Counted from the first letter of the stretch, positions 17,393 to 26,921 are shown. The stretch is DNA of 64,000 nucleotides from CBDFNC01 sp965249895 (GCA_965249895.1 CBDFNC010000001.1:434001-498000), one strand, 5' to 3'. Made by a program: numbers and translations. The notes: generated by a model from the sequence alone, not told the origin.

Positions 17393-17755
17393 ATGAAGCG
17401 TATTCTGGCAGTTGATGATTCGGCATCCATGCGACAGATGGTGGAATTTACGTTAACCCAGGCGGGTTATGAGGTGGAAAAGGCGGGAGATGGCATTGAG
17501 GCACTTTCTCTTGCCGATAAAGGTGTTTATGACCTGGTAATTTCCGATGTAAATATGCCAAATATGGATGGTTTAACCTTAATCAAAGAACTGAGAAACA
17601 AACCCAATTTTAGATTTACCCCTATCCTGATGCTGACCACAGAGTCTGGTGACGATAAAAAACAGGCCGGACGTAGTGCTGGTGCAACAGGCTGGATAGT
17701 GAAGCCCTTTAATCCTGAAAAACTACTCGCCACGGTCAAAAAAGTTTTGCGCTAA
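17393..17755 (+). CDS. Single-domain response regulator (CheY-like)
   Basis: Receiver-only protein of 120 residues, probably phosphorylated by the CheA encoded next. All receiver residues are present: the acidic pair in AVDDSASMRQ, the phospho-acceptor Asp in VISDVNMPNMDG (about residue 54), Thr in MLTTESG and Lys in IVKPFNPEKL. It is of the short PAS/che-cluster type rather than the flagellar CheY of E. coli, so its output could be the motor or another target. Confidence 0.9.
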   Translation: MKRILAVDDSASMRQMVEFTLTQAGYEVEKAGDGIEALSLADKGVYDLVISDVNMPNMDGLTLIKELRNKPNFRFTPILMLTTESGDDKKQAGRSAGATGWIVKPFNPEKLLATVKKVLR

Positions 17756-17803
17756 TAGCTGTATCTAAAGGGAAGGTGAACTCCATTGAGGTCACAACCG
17801 TGT

Positions 17804-17820
17804 CTTTTAACTGTTAAAAG
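17804..17820. other. Palindrome upstream of cheA
   Basis: CTTTTAAC-T-GTTAAAAG, an 8-bp perfect inverted repeat around one base, in the 152-base gap between cheY and cheA. It could be an operator or a weak hairpin; no known binding site was recognised. Confidence 0.35.
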
Positions 17821-17907
17821 TGTCAATAGTGACTTCTCAACTTGTTTCAGAGTTGTATCAGCCCGGCAGCTGATAACAGCCACAGCTAATAAGGTTCTGT
17901 CTTAGTT

Positions 17908-19983
17908 ATGAATATAGATATGGAGCAGTTTCATCAGGTCTTTTTTGAAGAAAGCTTCGAAGGCATAGATGTTATGGAGGCTGAACTGCTGGTATTGCAG
18001 CCTGGTATTCCTGACTCTGAAGTCATTAATAAAATATTCCGAGTAGCCCATTCCATTAAAGGTGGAGCGGGTACCTTTGGCTTTCAACAGTTAGCTGATT
18101 TCACGCATATTTTAGAAACCCTGCTGGATGAAATTCGCAATGGCGACCGGCAGGTTGAAGAAAAATACGTGACCTTACTGCTGAAGTCTGGCGATATCTT
18201 AAAGCACTGGTTACAGATGATGCAGGCAGGTGATGCGCCGGATTACGATGAGGCTAATGAACTCAGGCAGGAGTTTAACCTGATCCTGACTGGCGAGGCT
18301 GGCGAAGAGGAAAGTCAGCAGCAAGCAACGCCAGCCGAAGAAGTTGTGGTGAAAGATACCTATTGGCATATCGAATTCAAGCCCGGAGCCGATATCCTAA
18401 AGCAGGGAAATGATCCCAGGCTTATTTTTCATGAGCTAGCCGAGCTGGGTGATTTAAAAGTCCAGCTTAATCCCGCCGAATTCCCTCCGTTTGACACGTT
18501 TGAGCCTGAATCCCTGTATTTTACCTGGTCACTCTCGCTGCATGGAGTGATCGATAAATTAGCCATTGAAGAAGCATTTGAATGGGTTGCCGATGAGTCA
18601 GAAATAGTGATTTCGGAGGAGTCGGCTACAGTGCAAGATGATGTGGCGCTAAGCGATACCCCTACTACCGATCAAAGTGTACCTGAGCCAGATGAAGTAC
18701 CTGCCGAGAGTGAGCCAGACAAGCAAGAGATCACTCCAAGCGAGCAGGCGGCTCCTGGCGCTAAGGTTGGTAAAGCAAGTACCGAGCAAGGCTCCATTCG
18801 TGTCGGCATAGATAAGGTGGACTCGCTGATCAATATGGTGGGTGAGCTGGTGATAACCCAGGCCATGTTAGGACAAATAGGTGAAGAATTTGATGAAAGT
18901 AAGGTGCAGGACTTACAGGAAGGGCTGAGCCAGCTGGCCCAACATACCCGGGAGTTACAGGAAAACGTCCTGCGGATCCGCATGTTACCTATCCAGTTTG
19001 TATTTAACCGCTTCCCCCGACTGGTGAGGGACGTCAGCCAGCAATTGGGCAAAAAAGTGGAGCTCAAGCTGACCGGTGAAAATACCGAGCTGGATAAAAC
19101 CGTGATGGAAAAAATCTCCGATCCCCTGGTGCATCTGGTGAGAAATGCGCTGGATCACGGCCTTGAGGATATTGAAGGGCGTCGCACCGCGGGGAAAGAG
19201 GAAACCGGGGTACTGCATATTAATGCCTACCATCAGGGGGGCAATATCATTATCGAAATATCCGATGATGGCAAGGGATTAAACAAGGCGAAAATACTGG
19301 CCAAAGCAAAAGAAAAAGGCCTGATCCCAAGAGGCGCCGACGAATCCCTGTTCGATCCTGCCGAGATGATATTCCATGCCGGATTCTCCACCGCCGATGA
19401 GGTCAGTGAACTGTCTGGCCGGGGGGTGGGCATGGATGTAGTGCGCAGGAACATCGAGTCACTAAACGGTAATATCGAAGTAAAGACTCAGGAAGGTAAA
19501 GGTAGCACCTTTACCATTCGATTGCCCTTGACCCTGTCCATCATGGATGGCCAGTTAGTCGAGGTGGGCGAACAGGTTTATATCCTGCCGATGATTTCCA
19601 TTATCGAATCGTTGCAACTTACTCAGGCGCAAGTTCACAGCGTTGGGGAGTCGATGGAGGTATTAAAGTTAAGGGAAGAGTACATACCCATTCTGCGCCT
19701 GTACAAACTCTTAGGGCATGACTCCAAAACAACCGAGTTGGACAAGGCCCTGGTAGTAGTGGTTGAGAGCGGTAACGAGAAAGTGGGGCTTTTGGTTGAT
19801 GACCTGTTAGCCCAGCAGCAAGTGGTGATCAAAAGCCTGGAAGAAAATTTCTACAAGCTGGACGGCATCTCCGGCGCCACTATTTTAGGTGATGGTACGG
19901 TCTCGCTTATTTTGGATATTAACGGTTTGATTCGAATGGTGGGCGTCAGCAAGGCGTCCCTTGGCAAAAACGTGGCAGCCTAA
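17908..19983 (+). CDS. cheA: Chemotaxis histidine kinase CheA
   Basis: Cytoplasmic kinase of the chemosensory array, 691 residues. Domains in order: Hpt (1-110) with phospho-acceptor His48 in RVAHSIKGGAGTFG; a P2-like region around residues 150-230 (YWHIEF..GNDPRLIFHELAELG); an acidic linker rich in P/E/S (230-290); dimerisation helices; the ATPase domain with VHLVRNALDHGLE, DDGKGLN and GRGVGMDVV; and a C-terminal CheW-like domain. It phosphorylates the CheY and CheB encoded beside it. ATG 17908 is used; ATG 17920 is also possible. Confidence 0.95.
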   Translation: MNIDMEQFHQVFFEESFEGIDVMEAELLVLQPGIPDSEVINKIFRVAHSIKGGAGTFGFQQLADFTHILETLLDEIRNGDRQVEEKYVTLLLKSGDILKHWLQMMQAGDAPDYDEANELRQEFNLILTGEAGEEESQQQATPAEEVVVKDTYWHIEFKPGADILKQGNDPRLIFHELAELGDLKVQLNPAEFPPFDTFEPESLYFTWSLSLHGVIDKLAIEEAFEWVADESEIVISEESATVQDDVALSDTPTTDQSVPEPDEVPAESEPDKQEITPSEQAAPGAKVGKASTEQGSIRVGIDKVDSLINMVGELVITQAMLGQIGEEFDESKVQDLQEGLSQLAQHTRELQENVLRIRMLPIQFVFNRFPRLVRDVSQQLGKKVELKLTGENTELDKTVMEKISDPLVHLVRNALDHGLEDIEGRRTAGKEETGVLHINAYHQGGNIIIEISDDGKGLNKAKILAKAKEKGLIPRGADESLFDPAEMIFHAGFSTADEVSELSGRGVGMDVVRRNIESLNGNIEVKTQEGKGSTFTIRLPLTLSIMDGQLVEVGEQVYILPMISIIESLQLTQAQVHSVGESMEVLKLREEYIPILRLYKLLGHDSKTTELDKALVVVVESGNEKVGLLVDDLLAQQQVVIKSLEENFYKLDGISGATILGDGTVSLILDINGLIRMVGVSKASLGKNVAA

Positions 19984-20106
19984 GTAGATGAGCATAAGTT
20001 TTTCAGCGATGGTGGTTAATATAAATAAGTTAGGCGCTAAAAACTCTAAATTCTTTTGCTCTGGTACTTGGTTGAGGCATTTGACTAAACAGCTTTGGGA
20101 GGAACC

Positions 20107-20646
20107 ATGGAAGCTGTGCAAGAGCGGGTTAACGAGGTGAGCATCCAGGATGATCTGGATATAGATGGTACTCAGTACCTCACCTTTATTATGGCAAGTG
20201 AGGAATATGGTGTTGATATCCTCTGTGTTCAAGAAATAAGGGGTTGGGAGCCCTGTACCTTGCTACCCAATACTCCGGAATATATCAAAGGGGTGATTAA
20301 TTTAAGGGGCACTGTGGTTCCCATCGTGGATTTAAGGCAACGATTTGGCCTGCCAGCTAAGGAGTATGGCGCGACCACTGTGGTCATAGTGGTCAAGGTT
20401 GAAATCAGAGGTAAATCCCGGGTCATGGGGCTGGTGGTGGATGCGGTAGCTGATGTTCATACCGTGCCGCAAGATAAAATCAATGCTCCCCCTGATATTG
20501 GCGATGACACCAATATCTCATTTATCCGCGGCTTAGCGGATGTGTCCGGAAAAATGATTATTTTACTGGAAGCAGACTTATTGCTGGATCTGGAAGAGCT
20601 TCCGGATATTCAGCGCATCACAGAGCAAATTGCCGCCGCTAAATAA
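20107..20646 (+). CDS. cheW: Chemotaxis adaptor CheW
   Basis: Adaptor of 179 residues that links receptors to CheA. After a 25-residue leader it has a single CheW beta-barrel domain: YLTFIMASEEYGVDILCVQEIRG, then LPNTPEYIKGVINLRGTVVPIVDLR, the strongest family signature, and GLVVDAVADVH. ATG 20107 is preceded by GGGAGGA; an in-frame TTG at 20095 is less likely. It lies between cheA and the receptor gene. Confidence 0.94.
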   Translation: MEAVQERVNEVSIQDDLDIDGTQYLTFIMASEEYGVDILCVQEIRGWEPCTLLPNTPEYIKGVINLRGTVVPIVDLRQRFGLPAKEYGATTVVIVVKVEIRGKSRVMGLVVDAVADVHTVPQDKINAPPDIGDDTNISFIRGLADVSGKMIILLEADLLLDLEELPDIQRITEQIAAAK

Positions 20647-20733
20647 TAGCCAAATAAAGAACAATAAATGAGCAGTTAGCTGTCGCGATAAAACCCTAAT
20701 AACTGAAGCAGATTGAGCAACTGGAGAGCCACT

Positions 20734-23700
20734 ATGGACGTTAGAAGTCAAAGCAAGATACAAGCCTTATTACCCTACCTGACTTCGGCAGGGGGAATTA
20801 TATTATTGGTCGCTTTATTTATTCAGCTTGCCAGTAACGGGCAAGCCATTGACTTACCCGTGTTGATTGCCCTGGTGTTGATCGTGGCCGGGATAGTGAT
20901 GGCCTGGCGACGAGCCGAAGGCGCAGCGGCTGAGCTTAGAACTGCGACCTTTTTTACCCATAACGTGCTGGAGGAGATCCCCAATATCGTTCAGCCCAAA
21001 GTATTTACTCGTCAGGGTAATGAACTGATTGAAGAAATTAGCCAGCTAAGAGAGAAGCTCAAACAGCAAAAAGAGCCGGACAAGGACGAACAACAGAAGA
21101 GTGATGCGTTGGATGTGTGTCAGGCCAATGTGATGATTGCCGACAATGAGCTGAATATTCTCTATATCAACGACTCATTACAAGCCATGTTACGCAACGC
21201 AGAATTGGACATTAAGAAAGACATTCCGGGATTCGATGTCAACCGTGTAGTGGGAACCTGTGCGGATATGTTCCATAAACAGCCGCAGAAACAAAGAAAT
21301 ATGATAGCCAACTTAACCCAGCCCTATAAAACCCGGATCAAAGTGGGCGGTCGCACTTTCAGCCTGATCGCCACACCGGTATTTAACGAAAAAAATCAGC
21401 GTAACGGTAGTGTTATCGAGTGGCAGGACCTTACCGAAGAGCTTGCTCTAATTGCTGCTGAGCAATTGATAGCCAAGGAAAATGACGCCATTAAGAAAGC
21501 ATTGGATGTGTGTCAGGCCAATGTGATGATGGCCAATGTAGATATGGAAATTACCTATCTGAACAACGCGGTCACCGGCATGCTGAAGAAAAACGAAGCC
21601 ACCCTGAGGGATGTTTTGCCGAACTTTAGCGTCAGCCAGCTACTTGGCTTTAATGTCGACGGCTTCCATAAAAAACCATCCCATCAGCGTAACCTGTTGT
21701 CCAGTCTGACCGAATCCTACAGTACTAACCTGGAATTTTCCGGCCTGACCTTTAAGTTAACTGCCACCCCAGTAACCAGTGATGACGGTGAACGTCTGGG
21801 TACCGTAGTGGAATGGCAGGACCTCACCGAGCAGTTAGCGCAAGAAAAAGTCGAGCAAGCAGAGGCGGCATCCAACCAACGCATCAAGCGTGCACTGGAT
21901 GTGTGCCAGGCCAATGTAATGATGGCGGATACCGACCTGAATATAGTTTATGTCAACGATGCCGTGCAGGAGATGATGGCCAGCAACGAAACCCAGCTTA
22001 AAACCGCACTGCCCAACTTTAATGCCAAGACCCTGGTGGGCACTTGTGTCGATGACTTCCATAAGAACCCAGCGCATCAGCGCGGTATGCTGGAAAGTCT
22101 GTCGGATGTGTACAAAACCGATCTGCCACTTGCTGGCCTGGACTTTAAACTTATCGCCACCCCGGTATTTACCGATGAAGGCGAACGCTTAGGCACAGTG
22201 GTGGAATGGACTGATGCCACCGAACAACTGGCGCAAGAAAAAGTCGAGCAAGCAGAGGCGGCATCCAACCAACGCATAAAACGTGCCCTGGATGTGTGTC
22301 AGGCCAATGTAATGATGGCGGACAACGACCTGAATATCGTCTATGTCAACGATGCCGTACAGGAGATGATGAACAACAACGAAGCTCAGTTAAGGACGGC
22401 GTTACCTAACTTTAATGCCAAGACCCTGGTGGGCACCTGCGTGGATGACTTCCATAAGAACCCTGCACACCAGCGAGGTATGCTGGAAAAACTCTCGGAT
22501 GTGTACAAAACCGACCTGCCACTGGCGGGACTGGACTTTACGCTTATCGCCACCCCGGTATTTACCGATGACGGCGAACGCTTAGGCACAGTGGTGGAAT
22601 GGGCAGATGTCACCGAACAACTGGCGCAAGAAAAAGTAGAGCAAGCAGAGGCGGCATCCAACCAACGCATCAAGCGTGCCCTGGATGTGTGCCAGGCCAA
22701 TGTAATGATGGCGGACAACGACCTGAATATCGTCTATGTCAACGATGCCGTACAGGAGATGATGAACAACAACGAAGCTCAGTTAAGGACGGCGTTACCT
22801 AACTTTAATGCCAAGACCCTGGTGGGCACCTGCGTGGATGACTTCCATAAGAACCCTGCACACCAGCGAGGTATGCTGGAAAAACTCTCGGATGTGTACA
22901 AAACCGACCTGCCACTGGCGGGACTGGACTTTACGTTAATTGCCACCCCGGTATTTACCGATGACGGTGAACGCTTAGGTACAGTGGTGGAATGGGCTGA
23001 TGTCACCGAGCAGTTAGAGCTAGAGGAAGCGGAAAGACAAGCCGCGGCGGAAAACACCCGGATCAAGATGGCCCTGGATGTGTGTCAGGCCAATGTGATG
23101 ATGGCGGATAACGACCTGAATATCGTTTATGTCAACGATGCTGTACAGGAGATGATGGCCCGCAACGAAGCTAAACTCAGAATGGTATTACCAAACTTTA
23201 ACGTCAAAAAACTGGTGGGCACTTGTGTGGATGACTTCCACAAAAATCCGGCCCATCAACGCGGCATGCTGGCTAATCTGACCGATGTGTACAAGACGGA
23301 CCTATCCCTTGCCGGCCTCAACTTTAAGTTAATCGCCACACCTGTGGTGAATGAAGCAGGTGAGCGTCTGGGCACTGTGGTTGAATGGAGTGATGTCACC
23401 GAAGAGTTGGCCAGACAAGCAGCGGAGCGTCAACTGGCAGAAGATAACGCCCGTATTAAGCAAGCACTGGATAACGTAACTACCAGTGCCATGGTGGCAG
23501 ATGCCGACCGCAACGTGGTTTATATGAATGAGGCAGTGGAAAATATGCTGCGGGCCGCAGAAGCTCAGTTACGCACTGCGTTGCCGAGCTTTAACGTAGA
23601 CAAGATCCTTGGCGGCAGTATCGATGGATTCCATAAAAACCCAAGCCATCAGGCGGGCCTGCTGGAGCGACTCAGCAGCACCTATAAAACCGAGATTGAG

Positions 23701-24939
23701 ATTGCCGGGCTGACCTTTGGCCTGATTGCCAATCCAATCACGGATGAAGAAGGTAACCGCATCGGCACAGTGGTGGAATGGTTGAACCGTACCGAAGAGG
23801 TGGCCATCGAGAAAGAAATCGACGGCTTGATTAACGCGGCGGGTGAAGGAGACCTGAGCCGGCGAATTAAGGAGCAAGGTAAAGACGGCTTCTTCCTCTC
23901 CCTGGTAAAAGGGTTAAACCAGCTGATGGGCATCGCCGAAGGCGTTATCGATGATACGGTGAACCTGTTTGATGGTATGGCCCATGGTAACCTCACCAAT
24001 AAGATCACTCAGGATTACCAAGGCTCGTTTGGTAAGCTGAAAGATGATGCCAATACCACTATCGACAAAATCACCCAAGTGATTGAGGAGATCAGTGAAT
24101 CGGCCTCTTCAGTATCCCGTGGTGCGCAGGAAATTTCCCAGGGTAATGCGGACCTCAGTCAGCGAACCGAAGAGCAGGCTTCATCACTGGAAGAAACCGC
24201 TGCCAGCATGGAAGAGATGACCAGCACGGTGAAACAAAACGCCGAAAATGCCAACTTCGCCAACGAACTGGCGGACAAAGCCCAGATAAAGGCCTCGGGT
24301 GGAGGTGAAGTGGTAGAAAAAGCGGTCAAAGCCATGGAAGAGATCAATGCGTCCAGTAAGAAGATTTCGGACATTATTGGTGTCATCGATGAAATCGCCT
24401 TCCAGACCAACCTGTTGGCACTTAATGCTGCGGTAGAGGCGGCCAGAGCGGGTGAGCAGGGTCGAGGTTTTGCGGTGGTGGCAGGGGAAGTTCGTAACCT
24501 GGCGCAGCGCTCGGCAACGGCGGCGAAGGAAATCAAAGACCTGATCCGTGATTCTGGTGAGAAGGTGAATGACGGCACCGCACTGGTGAATGAATCCGGG
24601 GCGACCTTAAAAGAAATCGTCGAAGCCGTCGCGGAAGTGAGCAAGGTGGTATCGGAAATCAGCGCCGCCTCCAATGAGCAAAGTGTGGGCATAGAGCAGG
24701 TCAACAAGGCCATCAGCCAAATGGATGAGATGACCCAGCAAAATGCGGCCCTGGTGGAGCAGGCGTCTGCCGCCGGTGAATCCATGGCGGACCAGTCCAG
24801 AAGCATGCTAAGCCAGCTGAGCTTCTTCGACCTGGATAGCGGCGGTGGCGAAATAAAGTCAGCCCCAAAGGCCGCTGGTAAGCAGAAGAGAAGGATTGCT
24901 CAGGCAAAAAGACAGGACGATGAATGGAAGGAGTTTTAA
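20734..24939 (+). CDS. Methyl-accepting chemotaxis protein with seven tandem PAS repeats
   Basis: Receptor of 1401 residues. Two N-terminal helices (about 12-32 and 38-58) are joined by a loop of only about 9 residues, so there is no periplasmic sensor. Seven PAS-like repeats start at residues 125, 256, 387, 518, 649, 780 and 911, exactly 131 apart; each carries FHK, and the first six begin LDVCQANVM. Linkers look coiled-coil (EKVEQAEAASNQRIKR). A HAMP-like region follows, then the signalling domain with the tip EIAFQTNLLALNAAVEAARAG. The C-terminus ends EWKEF, matching the CheR/CheB tether pentapeptide xWxxF. The cofactor is unknown; redox, heme or flavin sensing would be guesses. ATG 20734 follows GGAGAG. 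Confidence 0.93.
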   Translation: MDVRSQSKIQALLPYLTSAGGIILLVALFIQLASNGQAIDLPVLIALVLIVAGIVMAWRRAEGAAAELRTATFFTHNVLEEIPNIVQPKVFTRQGNELIEEISQLREKLKQQKEPDKDEQQKSDALDVCQANVMIADNELNILYINDSLQAMLRNAELDIKKDIPGFDVNRVVGTCADMFHKQPQKQRNMIANLTQPYKTRIKVGGRTFSLIATPVFNEKNQRNGSVIEWQDLTEELALIAAEQLIAKENDAIKKALDVCQANVMMANVDMEITYLNNAVTGMLKKNEATLRDVLPNFSVSQLLGFNVDGFHKKPSHQRNLLSSLTESYSTNLEFSGLTFKLTATPVTSDDGERLGTVVEWQDLTEQLAQEKVEQAEAASNQRIKRALDVCQANVMMADTDLNIVYVNDAVQEMMASNETQLKTALPNFNAKTLVGTCVDDFHKNPAHQRGMLESLSDVYKTDLPLAGLDFKLIATPVFTDEGERLGTVVEWTDATEQLAQEKVEQAEAASNQRIKRALDVCQANVMMADNDLNIVYVNDAVQEMMNNNEAQLRTALPNFNAKTLVGTCVDDFHKNPAHQRGMLEKLSDVYKTDLPLAGLDFTLIATPVFTDDGERLGTVVEWADVTEQLAQEKVEQAEAASNQRIKRALDVCQANVMMADNDLNIVYVNDAVQEMMNNNEAQLRTALPNFNAKTLVGTCVDDFHKNPAHQRGMLEKLSDVYKTDLPLAGLDFTLIATPVFTDDGERLGTVVEWADVTEQLELEEAERQAAAENTRIKMALDVCQANVMMADNDLNIVYVNDAVQEMMARNEAKLRMVLPNFNVKKLVGTCVDDFHKNPAHQRGMLANLTDVYKTDLSLAGLNFKLIATPVVNEAGERLGTVVEWSDVTEELARQAAERQLAEDNARIKQALDNVTTSAMVADADRNVVYMNEAVENMLRAAEAQLRTALPSFNVDKILGGSIDGFHKNPSHQAGLLERLSSTYKTEIEIAGLTFGLIANPITDEEGNRIGTVVEWLNRTEEVAIEKEIDGLINAAGEGDLSRRIKEQGKDGFFLSLVKGLNQLMGIAEGVIDDTVNLFDGMAHGNLTNKITQDYQGSFGKLKDDANTTIDKITQVIEEISESASSVSRGAQEISQGNADLSQRTEEQASSLEETAASMEEMTSTVKQNAENANFANELADKAQIKASGGGEVVEKAVKAMEEINASSKKISDIIGVIDEIAFQTNLLALNAAVEAARAGEQGRGFAVVAGEVRNLAQRSATAAKEIKDLIRDSGEKVNDGTALVNESGATLKEIVEAVAEVSKVVSEISAASNEQSVGIEQVNKAISQMDEMTQQNAALVEQASAAGESMADQSRSMLSQLSFFDLDSGGGEIKSAPKAAGKQKRRIAQAKRQDDEWKEF
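21106..23802 (+). repeat. Seven tandem 393-bp repeats encoding PAS domains
   Basis: The Ala codon opening each ALDVCQ or ALDNVT block falls at 21106, 21499, 21892, 22285, 22678, 23071 and 23464, an exact 393-base period. Copies 4 and 5 are identical at DNA level from 22300-22542 to 22693-22935, and copy 3 is close, so the centre of the array expanded or was homogenised recently. The outer copies (1, 2, 7) are much more diverged. Confidence 0.95.
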
Positions 24940-24945
24940 CTTCCT

Positions 24946-24968
24946 AAGGGGGGCTATTTGCCCCCCTT
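24946..24968 (+). terminator. Hairpin between receptor gene and cheR
   Basis: AAGGGGGG and CCCCCCTT form an 8-bp stem with a 7-base loop directly after the receptor stop. The T tract behind it is poor (CCTGTC), so it may attenuate rather than stop transcription into cheR. Confidence 0.55.
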
Positions 24969-24991
24969 CCTGTCAAATATTGGGATAGAGC

Positions 24992-25825
24992 ATGATCGCG
25001 ATGGCTGAGCAAAAAGTACCAACCGAATTCCTGATGACTAAGCAGGATTTTCGCTATATACGGGAGCTGGCCTACGAATCCACGGGTATTGTGCTGGCGG
25101 ACCATAAGTGGGATATGATTTATTCACGATTAGCCAAACGAGTTCGTAAGTTAAAGCTGACGAGTTTCAAAGCCTATTGTGCTTACTTGAACAACAATAA
25201 GCACCTGGAGTTGACTAATTTTATCAATGCACTGACCACTAACCTGACATCTTTTTTTCGTGAGCCGCACCATTTTGAATTTTTAAAAAACACCGCAGTT
25301 AAGGAATTTAAAGCGCATCACCAGAGAGGCAGAAGGATCAGGGTGTGGTCGTCTGCTTGCTCCACAGGGCAAGAGCCTTATTCGATGGCTGCAAGTTTAT
25401 ATCCTGAGTTTGATAGTGACAGTTGGGATCTGAAGATCCTGGCCACAGATCTGGATAGTAATGTACTGCAAAAAGCGAAAGATGGAGTGTACCAGGATGG
25501 CGCCGGGCTGAGTAAGCGTCATCGTAAGCAGTGGTTTCTAAAGCGGGGCGAAGAGCTGGAAGCATCACCCGAGCTCAAGTCCAGACTGTTTTTTAAGCAA
25601 CTTAACTTATTGTCGGAGTGGCCCATGTCTGGACCATTTGACGCCATATTCTGTCGAAATGTATTGATCTACTTTGATCAAAAAACCAAGCAAGGTTTGA
25701 TACACAGGTTTGCCGAAAAGTTGCGGCCCGGGGGGTATCTCTTTTTGGGTCACTCTGAAAGCCTGCACCAGATGGATACTGATTTTAAGTTATTAGGCAA
25801 CACTATCTACCAGCGCAAGCCATAG
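24992..25825 (+). CDS. cheR: Chemoreceptor glutamate methyltransferase CheR
   Basis: Methylates receptor glutamates with S-adenosylmethionine, for adaptation. It has 277 residues: an all-helical N-domain (to about 85) followed by the SAM-binding domain with RIRVWSSACSTGQEPYS, ILATDLDSNVL and FDAIFCRNVLIYFD, all CheR hallmarks. ATG 24992 is used; ATG 25001 in the same frame is as plausible. It comes right after a receptor whose C-terminus carries the pentapeptide CheR binds. Confidence 0.94.
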   Translation: MIAMAEQKVPTEFLMTKQDFRYIRELAYESTGIVLADHKWDMIYSRLAKRVRKLKLTSFKAYCAYLNNNKHLELTNFINALTTNLTSFFREPHHFEFLKNTAVKEFKAHHQRGRRIRVWSSACSTGQEPYSMAASLYPEFDSDSWDLKILATDLDSNVLQKAKDGVYQDGAGLSKRHRKQWFLKRGEELEASPELKSRLFFKQLNLLSEWPMSGPFDAIFCRNVLIYFDQKTKQGLIHRFAEKLRPGGYLFLGHSESLHQMDTDFKLLGNTIYQRKP

Positions 25826-25851
25826 TGCTGCTATTACTAGGGGAATTGGCA

Positions 25852-26913
25852 ATGGAAAAAATAAGAGTGCTGGTGGTAGATGATCAAAGCCTGATTCGTC
25901 GCTTGTTAACCGAGATCTTAAACCGGGCGCCGAATATTGAAGTGGTGGGAGAAGCAGCTGACCCTTACATCGCCAGGGACGAGATAAAAAGGCTGAATCC
26001 GCATGTGATCACCTTAGATGTTGAAATGCCGAATATGAATGGTCTGGCATTTCTTAAAAACCTGATGAATTTAAGGCCTATGCCTGTAGTGATGGTATCC
26101 ACCTTAACGGAAAAAGGGGCGCCGGTTTCGCTGGAAGCCCTGGAGTTAGGTGCGGTTGATTATGTGGCTAAACCCAAAGAGCAAGATAGCGGTGGCCTGA
26201 AGTTGTTTGCCCAGGAATTAACCCAAAAAGTACAGATGGCAGCCAAGGCGAATGTCCGTAGTATTAGTAAAGCGCTGAAGCCTGCAGCTAAGTCCAGTAT
26301 ACCTGCCTTTAAAGGAAAGTCTGGCCTGATTGTGACGATTGGCGCTTCCACAGGAGGTACAGAAGCGATACGCGAAGTGATAAGTGTATTGCCGCAGGAC
26401 TTTCCACCCGTTGTAATTGCTCAGCATATTCCAAAAGCGTTTAGCAGGTCTTTTGCCAAGCGACTAGATAGTTTTAGCAAGGTGAGTGTACTGGAAGCGG
26501 AAACCGGGTTGTTTCTCAAAAAAGGTCATGTATATCTGGCACCGGGAGATCTTCACCTGAGCCTGAAGCGAACTACAACCGGGTTTCAATGTGTATTAAG
26601 GGATACAGACCCAGTAAACCGGCATAAACCCTCTGTGGATGTGTTATTTGACTCCGTCTCCGAGCAGGTAGGAAAAAAGGCGATCGCAGTCCTGCTTACG
26701 GGAATGGGCAAAGATGGTGCCAAAGGGCTGCTTAAATTACGTGACCGTGGCGCTTTTACTATTGCCCAGGATGAAGCAACCAGTGTGGTATGGGGAATGC
26801 CTGGAGCCGCTGTCGAGCTTGATGCAGCCAGAGAAATATTGCCTTTGCATAGCATTGCTGATCGTATAACTGCACTGACTTCAGCAAACAAAAGCATAAC
26901 TAAAGCAAGCTAG
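25852..26913 (+). CDS. cheB: Chemotaxis protein-glutamate methylesterase CheB
   Basis: Phosphorylation-activated methylesterase/deamidase opposing CheR, 353 residues. The receiver domain (1-120) has VVDDQSL and phospho-Asp in TLDVEMPNMNG. The catalytic domain (about 160-350) shows the Ser-His-Asp triad in TIGASTGGTEAI, VIAQHIP and LLTGMGKDGAKG. ATG 25852 has AGGGGA upstream; the frame is open a little further, but the receiver starts here. Eight bases separate it from the next gene. Confidence 0.94.
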   Translation: MEKIRVLVVDDQSLIRRLLTEILNRAPNIEVVGEAADPYIARDEIKRLNPHVITLDVEMPNMNGLAFLKNLMNLRPMPVVMVSTLTEKGAPVSLEALELGAVDYVAKPKEQDSGGLKLFAQELTQKVQMAAKANVRSISKALKPAAKSSIPAFKGKSGLIVTIGASTGGTEAIREVISVLPQDFPPVVIAQHIPKAFSRSFAKRLDSFSKVSVLEAETGLFLKKGHVYLAPGDLHLSLKRTTTGFQCVLRDTDPVNRHKPSVDVLFDSVSEQVGKKAIAVLLTGMGKDGAKGLLKLRDRGAFTIAQDEATSVVWGMPGAAVELDAAREILPLHSIADRITALTSANKSITKAS

Positions 26914-26921
26914 GTGGTTAT

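Noticed and set aside
21717..24907. Many antisense ORFs across the receptor and PAS repeats
   Set aside because: They are shadows of a strong coding frame with Ser/Thr-rich translations that repeat with the PAS period.
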